Positions 7,877-16,140 of a DNA stretch of 64,000 nucleotides are shown here, one piece after another. A program made the translations under genes and the position numbers. Each line of letters starts with the position of its first letter. The first letter of the stretch is position 1. Source of the DNA: Pseudoxanthomonas mexicana (GTDB lineage Bacteria; Pseudomonadota; Gammaproteobacteria; Xanthomonadales; Xanthomonadaceae); NCBI RefSeq assembly GCF_001556105.1, contig NZ_LSIF01000095.1:1-64000 (forward strand). The letters run 5' to 3'. The notes below the pieces were generated by a model that saw nothing but the letters and a program-made list of their open reading frames with translations, searched no databases and was not told the origin of the DNA.

Positions 7877-8563
7877 TCAGCGGGTGCCGTACAGCACGAC
7901 GGTCTTGCCGCGTGCGTGGAGCGCGCCGTCGGCCTGCAGCTTCTTCAGCACGCGGCCGGCCATTTCGCGCGAGCAGCCCACCAGGCGCGCCAGTTCCTGG
8001 CGGGACACACGCAGCTGGGTGCCCTGCGGATGGCTCATGGCTTCAGGTTCGCGCGCCAGGTCATGCAAGGTGCGGATGATGCGATCGGTGACGTCCAGGA
8101 ACGCCAGGCGGCTGGCCTTCCTGCTGGTGTCCAGTAAACGTCGTGAGAGCTGCGCGCCGATGGCGTACAGCAGCTTCGGGGCATCGGCCGACAGCGTGCC
8201 CAGGAACAGCTGGTGGAGGCGCTCGTAGCTGACTTCCGCCAGTTCGCACTGGGTGCGGGTGCGCAGGATCACTTCACGACGGTCGGACTCGATGAACAGG
8301 CCCATTTCACCGACGAACTCGCCGGAGCCGAAATAGCCGAGGACCAGTTCGCGGTCGTCGTCTTCCTCGGTAATGATGCTGACCGAGCCGCTGACCACGT
8401 AATACAAGGTGCCCGCCGGGTCGCCAGGACGGAAGACATCAGCACGGGCTGGATAGCGGCGCCGATGGCTGTGGGCCAGGAAGCGCTCGAGCGTGGCGTT
8501 GTCCGGCGTCAGCGGGCTGGCGGCGGTGCGAGCGGGGGCTACAAGGGGGATGCCTGGGCTCAT
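7877..8563 (-). CDS. clp: CRP-like global regulator Clp
   Basis: The 228-residue product has a cyclic-nucleotide-binding beta-roll (SHRRRYPARADVFRPGDPAGTLYYV, YFGSGEFVGEMGLF), a dimerisation helix and a C-terminal helix-turn-helix (VSRQELARLVGCSREMAGRVLKKLQ). It is close in sequence to the Xanthomonas Clp I know, including the RKASRLAFLDVTDRI core. In Xanthomonas, Clp controls extracellular enzymes, polysaccharide and pathogenicity genes and is inhibited by cyclic-di-GMP. The start is set at MSPGIPLV because it matches the usual N-terminus; the open frame extends further upstream without support. It is divergent from speD. Confidence 0.95.
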   Translation of the reverse strand: MSPGIPLVAPARTAASPLTPDNATLERFLAHSHRRRYPARADVFRPGDPAGTLYYVVSGSVSIITEEDDDRELVLGYFGSGEFVGEMGLFIESDRREVILRTRTQCELAEVSYERLHQLFLGTLSADAPKLLYAIGAQLSRRLLDTSRKASRLAFLDVTDRIIRTLHDLAREPEAMSHPQGTQLRVSRQELARLVGCSREMAGRVLKKLQADGALHARGKTVVLYGTR

Positions 8564-8749
8564 AGTGGTCACGGCGTGTAATTCAGGAAGCTTAGTCCGA
8601 ATACGTAGCCCGCGGCAAACGCAGGCCATGCAAGGGCTGGGCCAGTATGTGACAGGTTGCTGACGGACGGGCCGTAGACATTTCGCTGTCACCCCTTATG
8701 ACGCATAATCCGCCCCCTCATCCTACACCCCCGAAGAGGGACCATCGCC

Positions 8750-9544
8750 GTGGTAAAGCCACTGCCTCGCCTGCGTCTGCAAGGCTTCAACAACCTGACC
8801 AAGGCGCTGAGCTTCAACATCTACGACGTGTGCTACGCCTCGTCCGAGGACGAGCGCCGCCGGTACATCGAGTACATCGATGAGGAATACAACGCCGATC
8901 GCCTGACCCAGATCCTGACGGATGTGGCGGAGATCATCGGCGCCAACATCCTCAATGTGGCCCGCCAGGACTACGACCCGCAGGGTGCTTCGGTGACGAT
9001 CCTCATCTCCGAGGAGCCGGTGATCGACAAGAAGGATGCGGGCAAGGAGATCATCTCCGACGCGGTGGTCGCGCATATGGACAAGTCGCACATCACCGTG
9101 CACACGTATCCGGAAACGCATCCGGACAACGGCATCGCGACCTTCCGTGCAGATATCGACGTGGCGACCTGCGGCGTGATTTCGCCGCTGAAGGCGCTGA
9201 ACTACCTGATCGAGAGCCTGGAATCCGACATCGTCATCATGGATTACCGGGTGCGCGGCTTCACCCGCGACGTGAAGGGCAAGAAGCACTACATCGACCA
9301 CAAGATCAATTCGATCCAGGACTTTCTGGCCAAGAACATCAAGTCGCGCTACGAGATGCTCGACGTGAACGTCTATCAGGAAAACATCTTCCACACGAAG
9401 ATGCACCTGAAGGAGTTCGACCTCGACAACTACCTGTTCGAGGAGAAGGCCAAGAACCTGTCGTTCAAGGAGCGCATGAAGATCGAGGCGCGCCTGAAGC
9501 GGGAGATCGAAGAGCTGTACCACGGGCGCAACCTGCCGGAATGA
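8750..9544 (+). CDS. speD: S-adenosylmethionine decarboxylase proenzyme
   Basis: The 264-residue length and sequence fit the E. coli-type SpeD, which makes decarboxylated AdoMet for spermidine synthesis. The self-cleavage site that yields the pyruvoyl cofactor is Lys112-Ser113 in [14 protein letters not shown]. The start is GTG 8750, with AGAGGG about 10 bases upstream; the next in-frame start would delete conserved residues. The divergent 186-bp spacer to clp has a possible -10 (CATAAT, 8704-8709) but no good -35. Confidence 0.95.
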   Translation: MVKPLPRLRLQGFNNLTKALSFNIYDVCYASSEDERRRYIEYIDEEYNADRLTQILTDVAEIIGANILNVARQDYDPQGASVTILISEEPVIDKKDAGKEIISDAVVAHMDKSHITVHTYPETHPDNGIATFRADIDVATCGVISPLKALNYLIESLESDIVIMDYRVRGFTRDVKGKKHYIDHKINSIQDFLAKNIKSRYEMLDVNVYQENIFHTKMHLKEFDLDNYLFEEKAKNLSFKERMKIEARLKREIEELYHGRNLPE

Positions 9545-9610
9545 CGGGTTGGCGGCGGGCGCGGGTTACATCCGGTTCGGGTGGCCCACGCTAGTCTGCC
9601 CACACATATG

Positions 9611-9718
9611 GCGGGACGACCCGCCCGCGGCGCGAGCCGCGCATCAGGACCGACGGCGGTCCGGAACGCGAGTTCCGGGCCGTTTCGCGTTATGGCCCGG
9701 GCATCAACCTGAGGAGGT
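9611..9718 (+). promoter_or_regulatory. Guanidine-II (mini-ykkC) riboswitch in the leader of the guanidinium exporter
   Basis: Two hairpins with the diagnostic ACGR tetraloops are present. P1 is GCGGG-ACGA-CCCGC (9611-9624). P2 is GGACCG-ACGG-CGGTCC (9647-9662). They are separated by 22 bases. Next come a GGAAC-GCGA-GTTCC hairpin (9663-9676) and a longer helix CCGGGCC/GGCCCGG (9675-9681 with 9694-9700) that shares bases 9675-9676 with it, so these two exclude each other. The Shine-Dalgarno GGAGGT (9713-9718) follows. Guanidine-II RNAs bind guanidinium and turn on sugE/gdx genes, exactly the gene found downstream. Confidence 0.9.
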
Positions 9719-9723
9719 GACGT

Positions 9724-10044
9724 ATGGCGTGGGTATATCTGGTGTTGGCAGGATTGCTGGAAGTGGTGTGGGCGGTGGGGCTGAAGTACTCCGAAGGCTT
9801 CAGTCGCCTGGTACCCAGCGTGATCACCGCGGTCGCGGCCGCGGCCAGCTTCTGGCTGCTGGCGGTCGCGCTCAAGCACATCCCGCTCGGCACGGGCTAC
9901 GTGATCTGGGTGGGTATCGGTGCGGTCGGCACGGCGTTCGTCGGTATGTGGCTGTTCCAGGAGCCGGCCACGGCCGCGCGGCTGGCATGCATCGGCCTGA
10001 TCGTGGCCGGCATCGTCGGTCTGAAGCTGGCGTCCGCCTCGTAA
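9724..10044 (+). CDS. gdx: Guanidinium exporter of the small multidrug resistance family
   Basis: The 106-residue, four-helix protein has the Gdx/SugE features: Glu in [19 protein letters not shown], a [15 protein letters not shown] motif in helix 3 and a C-terminal [14 protein letters not shown] helix. SMR proteins of the Gdx subtype work as dual-topology dimers exchanging guanidinium for protons across the inner membrane. The strong GAGGAGGT ribosome site and the upstream guanidine-II riboswitch place it in the guanidinium rather than the drug-export subgroup. Also known as sugE. Confidence 0.93.
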   Translation: MAWVYLVLAGLLEVVWAVGLKYSEGFSRLVPSVITAVAAAASFWLLAVALKHIPLGTGYVIWVGIGAVGTAFVGMWLFQEPATAARLACIGLIVAGIVGLKLASAS

Positions 10045-10052
10045 GGCGGGCA

Positions 10053-10694
10053 TCAGAGCCGGTACGCCACCGCCTTCATCAGCCTGGAGGCGCCCGCCAT
10101 CAGCGTGGGGATCGGCGCGGGCAGGAGGCGCGCGCCGGCCTGTTCCGCGTGGTCGGCATGGCGGGCCTCGTCGGCCTTCATGACCTTCAGGATCTCGCGG
10201 CTGCGCAAGTCGGCAGGCGGCAGGGTTTCCAGGTGCTCGTCCAGGTGCGCTTCCACCTGGTGTTCAGTCTCCACGACGAACCCCAGGCTCCAGCCGTCCC
10301 CGCGCAGGCCGGCGAGGGCGCCGAGCGCGTAACTGCCGGCGTACCACAGCGGGTTGAACAGGCTGGGACGGCTGTCCAGCTCGCGCAGGCGGTCGGCGCA
10401 CCAGGCCAGATGGTCGGTCTCCTCCCGGGCGGCTTCAAGCAGATGGGCGCGGGTGGTGGTGTCGCGGGCCACGGCGGCCTGACCGAAATACAGGCCCTGG
10501 GCGCAGACCTCGCCGACATGGTTGATGCGCATCAGGCCAGCGGCATGGCGCTGTTCGTCAGGCTCCAGGGCGATCTCCGGGGTGTCGCCGGCGGGATTGG
10601 CGCGCTGGGCGGGCGGGTTGCCGAAGACGGTGTCCAGGCCGCGCTGGGCCTCCACCAGCCAGTGATCGAGGGGCGAGAAGGTCCGCGTGTTCAT
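10053..10694 (-). CDS. coq7: 3-demethoxyubiquinol 3-hydroxylase
   Basis: The 213-residue protein carries the di-iron carboxylate ligands of Coq7: Glu/His motifs [40 protein letters not shown] and [13 protein letters not shown]. It catalyses the last hydroxylation of the quinone ring in aerobic ubiquinone synthesis, at the membrane surface. It is convergent with the guanidinium exporter and divergent from rplM. Confidence 0.93.
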   Translation of the reverse strand: MNTRTFSPLDHWLVEAQRGLDTVFGNPPAQRANPAGDTPEIALEPDEQRHAAGLMRINHVGEVCAQGLYFGQAAVARDTTTRAHLLEAAREETDHLAWCADRLRELDSRPSLFNPLWYAGSYALGALAGLRGDGWSLGFVVETEHQVEAHLDEHLETLPPADLRSREILKVMKADEARHADHAEQAGARLLPAPIPTLMAGASRLMKAVAYRL

Positions 10695-10766
10695 GTGACC
10701 ATTGTGCCGCCTGCGTGGACCCTGCGTCTGCCCCGGGCGCCCTGTCCCGCATGGGTCACTCCAGGG

Positions 10767-10795
10767 TTGCGCACTGCGACATGGCCCCGTACAAT
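10767..10795 (+). promoter_or_regulatory. Candidate sigma-70 promoter of rplM-rpsI
   Basis: TTGCGC (10767-10772) and TACAAT (10790-10795) are separated by 17 bases and lie about 90 bases upstream of the rplM start. The -10 matches the consensus in five of six positions, the -35 in three. Confidence 0.5.
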
Positions 10796-10885
10796 CCCGC
10801 CTCTTCCGTTTTACCCTTCACAACGCGTGGCAAAGTTCCGCCCGGGAAACCGCGGAATCCGCCCGACCAGACACACGAGAGTTCC

Positions 10886-11314
10886 ATGAGCACCTTTACC
10901 GCCAAGTCAGAGACCGTCCAGCGCGACTGGTACGTCGTCGACGCAGCAGGCAAGACCCTGGGTCGCCTGTCCACCGAGCTGGCTCGCCGCCTCCGCGGCA
11001 AGCACAAGCCCGTCTATACCCCTCACGTTGATACCGGCGACTACCTCGTCGTGATCAATGCCGAGAAGATCCACGTCACCGGCAACAAGCTGGCCGACAA
11101 GAAGTACCACCGCTTCACCGGCTACATCGGCAACCTGAAGACCGAGACGCTGGCGCAGGCGCTGGAGCGCCATCCGGAACGCGTCATCGAGACCGCCGTG
11201 AAGGGCATGCTGCCGAAGGGTCCGCTGGGCCGCGACATGTATCGCAAGCTCAAGGTCTACGCCGGCCCGAATCATCCGCACGCCGCTCAGCAGCCGCAGG
11301 TCCTGGACATCTAA
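10886..11314 (+). CDS. rplM: 50S ribosomal protein L13
   Basis: The 142-residue product contains the L13 signatures [30 protein letters not shown] and [22 protein letters not shown] 10886 gives the family length; the upstream open frame is not conserved. rpsI follows after 2 bases, the standard L13-S9 operon. Confidence 0.98.
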   Translation: MSTFTAKSETVQRDWYVVDAAGKTLGRLSTELARRLRGKHKPVYTPHVDTGDYLVVINAEKIHVTGNKLADKKYHRFTGYIGNLKTETLAQALERHPERVIETAVKGMLPKGPLGRDMYRKLKVYAGPNHPHAAQQPQVLDI

Positions 11315-11316
11315 TC

Positions 11317-11709
11317 ATGGCTATCACTCAGAACTACGGCACCGGCCGTCGCAAGTCCTCCACCGCCCGCGTGTTCCTGCGCAAGGGTTCCGGCAACATC
11401 ACGGTCAACGGTCGTCCGCTGGACGAGTTCTTCGGCCGCGAAACCGGCCGCATGATCGTGCGCCAGCCGCTGGAGCTGACCAAGAACACCGAGACCTTCG
11501 ACATCACCGTGACGACCACCGGTGGCGGCATCACCGGCCAGGCCGGCGCCATCCGCCTGGGCATCGCCCGCGCGCTGGTCGAATACGATGAAACCCTGAA
11601 GTCGGATCTGCGCAAGGCAGGCTTCATGACCCGCGACGCCCGCGAAGTCGAGCGTAAGAAGGTCGGTCTGCACAAGGCGCGTCGCGCCACGCAGTTCTCC
11701 AAGCGCTAA
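11317..11709 (+). CDS. rpsI: 30S ribosomal protein S9
   Basis: The 130-residue protein has the S9 features [19 protein letters not shown], the central [19 protein letters not shown] and the basic C-terminal tail ending in QFSKR that reaches the P-site tRNA. It is the second gene of the rplM-rpsI operon. Confidence 0.98.
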   Translation: MAITQNYGTGRRKSSTARVFLRKGSGNITVNGRPLDEFFGRETGRMIVRQPLELTKNTETFDITVTTTGGGITGQAGAIRLGIARALVEYDETLKSDLRKAGFMTRDAREVERKKVGLHKARRATQFSKR

Positions 11710-11742
11710 CAGACGCGCTACACTACGCGTCACTGGTTACAC

Positions 11743-11817
11743 AGCCCCGTCGCCAAGCGGTAAGGCACCTGACTCTGACTCAGGCATTCGGTGGTTCGAA
11801 TCCATCCGGGGCTGCCA
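11743..11817 (+). tRNA. tRNA-Gln (anticodon CUG)
   Basis: A 75-base cloverleaf: acceptor stem AGCCCCG/CGGGGCT, D-arm with AAGCGGTAAGG, anticodon stem CCTGA/TCAGG with loop CTCTGAC (anticodon CTG at 11775-11777), T-loop GTTCGAATC and an encoded CCA end (11815-11817). It reads the glutamine codon CAG. Confidence 0.95.
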
Positions 11818-11847
11818 ATTCGACGTCCAACCGGACATCCGCAAAAG

Positions 11848-11868
11848 CCCGCCTCTGGCGGGTTTTTT
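11848..11868 (+). terminator. Rho-independent terminator after tRNA-Gln
   Basis: CCCGCC (11848-11853) pairs with GGCGGG (11857-11862) around TCT, followed by six T residues. AAAA precedes the stem. Confidence 0.9.
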
Positions 11869-11880
11869 CGTTGAGGGATC

Positions 11881-12633
11881 ATGCCGATGGTCGCGATGTT
11901 CCAACCCCCGTTCTGCCCCGCCGACGAGGCCGTGCGCCGCGTGCAGGAGCGCGGCTATGCCGTACTCGAACCGCGCGCCATGGCGGGCGCGGTCGATGCG
12001 GACCTCGACGCACTGGATGCCTTGCTGCCCAGTTGGGATCGGCTGGAAGTGGACGGTTACCTCAAGGATGGCGGCCGCTACCGGCGTCGCCGGCATTCCT
12101 GCTTCGTCGTGGACGCGAGCGGGGTGCAGCAAGCGCCGCATCGCGCGCACTGGCAGTCGCTGGACTACAACGCCCTGCACGGTGGCATGCAGCGCTGGTT
12201 CGAGCCGATCGAACCGGCCATCGCCACGGCTGCTGCCTGGCGGCAGTTGCTGGCGGGACTGGGACGCTGGTGTTCCCGCCTGAAGGGCGAGCGTGCGTGG
12301 TACGTCGAGGCGCACCAGTTCCGCATCGACACGACCGACGGCATCGGCCGGCCGACCCCCGAGGGCGCGCATCGCGATGGTGTGGACTTCGTCGCGGTGC
12401 TGCTGCTCGGTCGCCAGGGCATCAAGGGCGGCGAAACCCGGGTGTTCGCCGCCGCCGGGCCGGACGGTCAGCGGTTCACGCTGGAAGCGCCGTGGTCGCT
12501 GCTGTTCCTCGACGACGAGCGGGTCATCCACGAATCCACCCCGATCCAGCCGCTGGACGGGCAGGGCCATCGCGATACGCTGGTGCTGACGTTCCGCAAG
12601 GATGGCTTCCAGGGCGATCCGATGACGGGCTGA
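11881..12633 (+). CDS. 2-oxoglutarate-Fe(II) dioxygenase family protein
   Basis: The 250-residue protein shows the 2OG-Fe dioxygenase family pattern: an HxD-type ligand pair in GAHRDGVDFVAVLLL and a distal His in DERVIHESTPI, followed by a conserved HRDTLVLTF beta strand. Members of this family hydroxylate free amino acids or related small molecules; the substrate cannot be told here. The first ATG (11881) has GAGGG upstream; an in-frame ATG at 11887 is also possible. Confidence 0.75.
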   Translation: MPMVAMFQPPFCPADEAVRRVQERGYAVLEPRAMAGAVDADLDALDALLPSWDRLEVDGYLKDGGRYRRRRHSCFVVDASGVQQAPHRAHWQSLDYNALHGGMQRWFEPIEPAIATAAAWRQLLAGLGRWCSRLKGERAWYVEAHQFRIDTTDGIGRPTPEGAHRDGVDFVAVLLLGRQGIKGGETRVFAAAGPDGQRFTLEAPWSLLFLDDERVIHESTPIQPLDGQGHRDTLVLTFRKDGFQGDPMTG

Positions 12634-12696
12634 CCGCGGCGCGTATTTCGTTACAATTGAAACCATGGCGCATGGGCGCCGGCATCTGGAGTTCCG

Positions 12697-13686
12697 ATGA
12701 AGCTGGGTTCCCTGAAGGAAGGCGGTCGCGACGGTACCTTGATCGTGGTGTCGCGTGATCTGACCCTCGGCGTGCGCGCCACCGGCATCGCGCCGACGCT
12801 GCAACGCGCGCTGGAGGACTGGAGCAACACCGCGCCGCGCCTCAATGCGCTGTACGCGTCGTTGAATGCCGGCGACGCCGATGGCGCATTCGACATCGAC
12901 ATGCAGGCGCTCGCTGCGCCGCTGCCGCGCGCCTACGAATTCGTCGACGGCAGCGCCTATCTGCCGCACGTCGAGCGCGTCCGTCGCGCGCGCAACGCGG
13001 AAGTCCCCGCGAGCTTCTACACCGATCCGCTGATGTACCAGGCCACCAGTGCCGCGTTCTACGGTCCGCGCGATGCGGTGAAGGTGGTCAGCGAAGACCA
13101 CGGCATCGATCTGGAAGCGGAGATCGTGGTCGTCACCGACGACGTGCCGATGGCGGTCACGCCCGCACAGGCCGCCGGCCATATCCAGCTGATCGGTCTG
13201 GTCAACGACGTGTCGCTGCGCAACCTGATCCCGGGCGAACTGGCCAAGGGCTTCGGCTTCCTGCAGTCCAAGCCGCGGTCGGCGCTGTCGCCGGTATTCG
13301 TGACGCCGGACGAACTGGACGACGCCTGGCGCGACAACAAGGTGCACCTGCCGCTGGTCACGCACATCAACGGCGAGTGGTTCGGTGCGCCGGAAGCCGG
13401 CGTGGATATGCAGTTCGACTTCTCCCAGCTGGTCGCGCATGCGGCCAAGACGCGGCCGCTGTCGGCCGGCACCATCGTCGGGTCGGGCACCATCGCCAAC
13501 GAAGACACGTCCAAGGGCGCGTCCTGCTTCGCCGAGAAGCGCACGGTCGAGACGCTGCGCGACGGCAAGCCGTCCACGCCGTTCATGAGCTTTGGCGATG
13601 TGGTGCGCATCGAGATGGCGGACCGTGACGGCCGTTCCATTTTTGGTGCGATCGAACAACGGATCGAGGCGCAACCCTTGCCTTGA
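12697..13686 (+). CDS. Fumarylacetoacetate hydrolase family protein
   Basis: The 329-residue product has an N-terminal FAA-hydrolase cap and the metal-binding core: the acidic pair in DLEAEIVVVTDDVP, QLIGLVNDVSLRNL, FLQSKPRSALSPV and GTIVGSGTIAN. It is followed directly by maiA, so it very probably hydrolyses fumarylacetoacetate to fumarate and acetoacetate at the end of tyrosine/homogentisate degradation. The acetoacetate could feed the ScoAB CoA-transferase encoded at 42.1 kb. TGGAG precedes ATG 12697. Confidence 0.85.
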   Translation: MKLGSLKEGGRDGTLIVVSRDLTLGVRATGIAPTLQRALEDWSNTAPRLNALYASLNAGDADGAFDIDMQALAAPLPRAYEFVDGSAYLPHVERVRRARNAEVPASFYTDPLMYQATSAAFYGPRDAVKVVSEDHGIDLEAEIVVVTDDVPMAVTPAQAAGHIQLIGLVNDVSLRNLIPGELAKGFGFLQSKPRSALSPVFVTPDELDDAWRDNKVHLPLVTHINGEWFGAPEAGVDMQFDFSQLVAHAAKTRPLSAGTIVGSGTIANEDTSKGASCFAEKRTVETLRDGKPSTPFMSFGDVVRIEMADRDGRSIFGAIEQRIEAQPLP

Positions 13687-13784
13687 AGGCGCGCCCGGGC
13701 CCAGTGTGGACCCAGGACGGAGCAGGGCAGGCATGGACGTGGATTCCGGGCATTCGAAGGCGCAAACCGCGGGGAGCGGCTTGC

Positions 13785-14444
13785 ATGGCTGAGCAACTGA
13801 AGCTGTATTCCTACTGGCGCTCCAGCGCCGCGTATCGCGTACGTATCGGCCTGAACCTCAAGGGCCTGGCCTACGAGACCGTACCCGTGCATCTGGTCCG
13901 CGATGGCGGACAGCAGCATGCGCCGGACTACGTCGCCAAGAATCCCCAGCACATGGTCCCCACGCTGCAGCATGGCGCGCGGGTGATCCGGCAGTCGCTG
14001 GCCATCCTCGAATATCTGGACGAAGCCTGGCCGTCACCGCGCCTGTTGCCGATGACCGCGCGCGACCGCGCGCGGGTGCGGGCGCTGGCGCAGATGGTCG
14101 CCTGCGACATCCATCCCCTGAACAATCTGCGCGTGCTGCAGTATTTCGAGGGCACCTGGAACGTACCGCAGTCCGAACGCGAAGACTGGATAAAGCACTG
14201 GATCACGGAAGGCTTCGCGCCGATGGAGGCTCTGCTCGCCGGCGACGCCGCGACCGGCGCCTTCTGCCACGGACAGACGCCGGGCCTTGCCGACTGCTGC
14301 CTGGTGCCGCAGGTATTCAATGCGCGCCGGTTCGGTGTAGACATGAGTGCTTTCCCGACCCTCGTCCGCATCGAGCAGGCCTGCCTGGCACTGCCGGCCT
14401 TCGACCTGGCGCGGCCGGAAAATCAGCCCGACGCCAACGCCTGA
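13785..14444 (+). CDS. maiA: Maleylacetoacetate isomerase
   Basis: A 219-residue zeta-class glutathione transferase. The active-site motif is YSYWRSSAAYRVRIGLNLKG, followed by NPQHMVPTL and QSLAILEYLDE of the thioredoxin-like domain, then an all-helical C-terminal domain (CDIHPLNNLRVL). It isomerises maleylacetoacetate to fumarylacetoacetate using glutathione. The preceding FAA hydrolase gene performs the next step. The start ATG 13785 gives the family N-terminus; the upstream extension of the frame is not conserved. Confidence 0.93.
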   Translation: MAEQLKLYSYWRSSAAYRVRIGLNLKGLAYETVPVHLVRDGGQQHAPDYVAKNPQHMVPTLQHGARVIRQSLAILEYLDEAWPSPRLLPMTARDRARVRALAQMVACDIHPLNNLRVLQYFEGTWNVPQSEREDWIKHWITEGFAPMEALLAGDAATGAFCHGQTPGLADCCLVPQVFNARRFGVDMSAFPTLVRIEQACLALPAFDLARPENQPDANA

Positions 14445-14463
14445 GCGGCGCGCCCGAATGAAA

Positions 14464-14485
14464 ACGGGCGGGTTTCCCCGCCCGT
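14464..14485 (-). terminator. Hairpin between convergent maiA and pilU
   Basis: ACGGGCGGG (14464-14472) pairs with CCCGCCCGT (14477-14485) over TTTC. Read on the minus strand the stem is followed by TTTT, so it mainly serves pilU and may work for both genes. Confidence 0.75.
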
Positions 14486-14514
14486 CCAGGCCAGCGCCGC
14501 AGTAAACCCCGTCC

Positions 14515-15651
14515 TCAGCCGAAACCGTGGGTGATCCGCGGCGAACTGCTGCCGGTGTCGTAGTCGGCGTACGGATCGTGCTCGCCCTTGCTGCCTTCCG
14601 ACAGGCGGAACTTCAATGCCAGGCCATCGCGCGAATCGGCGGCACGCAACGCTTCCTCCTGCTCGATCTGGCCTTCCTTGACCATGCGGAACAGGCACTG
14701 GTCGAAGGTCTCCATGCCTTCCTCCAGCGACTCCTCCATCGCGGCCTTGATCTCGTGCACCTGCCCGCGGCGCAGCAGGTCGCGGATCATCGGCGTGTTG
14801 ATCAGCACTTCCGCCGCCGGCATGCGGCGCCCGTCGGTGCCCTTCACCAGGCGCTGCGACACCACGGCGCGCAGGTTGAGCGCCAGATTCATCAGCACGT
14901 TCTTGTGCGCGCTCTCGGGGAAGAAATTAAGGATGCGCTCGATGGTCTGGTCGGCGTTGTTCGAGTGCAACGTGGCCAGGCACAGGTGGCCGGTTTCGGC
15001 GAAGGCGATGGCGGCCTCCATCGTGGTGGCGTCCAGGATCTCGCCGATCAGGATGACGTCCGGCGCCTCGCGCATCGCGTTCTTCAGCGCATTGTGGAAG
15101 GCATGGGTATCCAGGCCGACTTCGCGCTGGTTGACGATCGACTGCTTGTGCTTGTGCAGGTATTCGATCGGGTCCTCGATGGTGAGGATGTGGCCGGTGC
15201 TGGTGGTGTTGCGGTAGTCGATCATCGACGCCAGCGAGGTTGACTTGCCGGAGCCGGTGGAACCGACGATCAGCACCAGCCCGCGCGGGGTCATGATGAT
15301 GTCCTTCAGCACCGGCGGCAGGTTCAGCTCCTCGATGGTCGGGATCACGCTGCGGATGGCGCGGATGACCATGCCCACCTCGCCGCGCTGCTTGAACACG
15401 TTTACGCGGAAGCGGCCGGCGTCCTGCAGGGCGATGGCCATGTTGAGCTCGAGCTCGCGCTCGAACACCGGCACCTGGCCTTCGTCCATCAGCGAGTACG
15501 CGATCTTCTTGACCATGCCGGGCGGCAACCCGGTGTTGCCCAGCGGGTAGAGCTTGCCCTCGATCTTGATGTAGACCGGCGCCCCGGTCGTGAGGAACAT
15601 GTCCGAGGCGTTCTTCTCGGTCATCAGCTTCAGGAAATAGCCGATGTCCAT
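14515..15651 (-). CDS. pilU: Type IV pilus retraction ATPase PilU
   Basis: The 378-residue secretion ATPase opens MDIGYFLKLMTEKNASDMFLTTGAP, the PilU N-terminus. It has a Walker A GSTGSGKST, an Asp-box/Walker B region ending VILIGEILDATTMEAA, and the AETGHLCLATLHSNNADQ His-box. The usual Arg of the GE-I/M-RD Asp box is Leu here. PilU assists PilT in retracting type IV pili for twitching. No pilT is seen in the window upstream, so the usual pilT-pilU pairing is not present at this site. The C-terminal tail is polar and variable. Confidence 0.93.
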   Translation of the reverse strand: MDIGYFLKLMTEKNASDMFLTTGAPVYIKIEGKLYPLGNTGLPPGMVKKIAYSLMDEGQVPVFERELELNMAIALQDAGRFRVNVFKQRGEVGMVIRAIRSVIPTIEELNLPPVLKDIIMTPRGLVLIVGSTGSGKSTSLASMIDYRNTTSTGHILTIEDPIEYLHKHKQSIVNQREVGLDTHAFHNALKNAMREAPDVILIGEILDATTMEAAIAFAETGHLCLATLHSNNADQTIERILNFFPESAHKNVLMNLALNLRAVVSQRLVKGTDGRRMPAAEVLINTPMIRDLLRRGQVHEIKAAMEESLEEGMETFDQCLFRMVKEGQIEQEEALRAADSRDGLALKFRLSEGSKGEHDPYADYDTGSSSPRITHGFG

Positions 15652-15744
15652 ATGCAAAGCTCCCCACGATGCGCGGCGACGTTGCAACGGCGCCAAAGGC
15701 TTCCGACAATGGCCGCGCGCACCCCTCAACGTCACGGCACCCCA

Positions 15745-16140
15745 ATGATCGCTAGCTTCGCACACTTCCGCAGGCCCCTGCATGTGATGGCCGCCGCAGT
15801 AGCGGTACTCGCCCTGTCCGGCACGCCTGCCATCGCGCAAAGCGCATTGACGCCGGAACTGGAAGCGGCGGTGCAGGCCGTCCAGCGCGCCGACCAGGCC
15901 GACGCCGACCAGTACGCGCCGGAACCGCTGGCCACCGCGCGACAGACGCTGGCGCAGGCGCAGGCAGCGCATGCGGCGCGTGACAAGAAAAAGACACTGG
16001 ATCTCGCGCAACGGGCGGCCGTGGAGGCCGATCTGGCCCGTGCGCGCAGCCAGGAAGCGGTGGCCCTGGCCGAAGTGGCGCAGCGCAAGGCGGAGATCGC
16101 CGACCTGCAGCGCCAGATCAACACGGAGGGCAAGCGATGA
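15745..16140 (+). CDS. DUF4398-type periplasmic helical protein
   Basis: The 131-residue product has a signal peptide (hydrophobic core MAAAVAVLALSGTPAIAQ) and a mature part of Ala/Gln/Glu-rich heptads, consistent with a two-helix coiled-coil bundle. It matches the DUF4398 pattern (EAAVQAVQRADQADADQYAPEPLATARQTLAQA). Its stop overlaps the start of the OmpA-like gene as ATGA, so the two probably act together in the periplasm. Starts at 15709 or 15787 are alternatives. Confidence 0.75.
   Translation: MIASFAHFRRPLHVMAAAVAVLALSGTPAIAQSALTPELEAAVQAVQRADQADADQYAPEPLATARQTLAQAQAAHAARDKKKTLDLAQRAAVEADLARARSQEAVALAEVAQRKAEIADLQRQINTEGKR

Noticed and set aside
8641..8700. A CRP/Clp-type operator between clp and speD
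   Set aside because: TGTGA occurs at 8648-8652 but no matching second half-site at the right distance is present.
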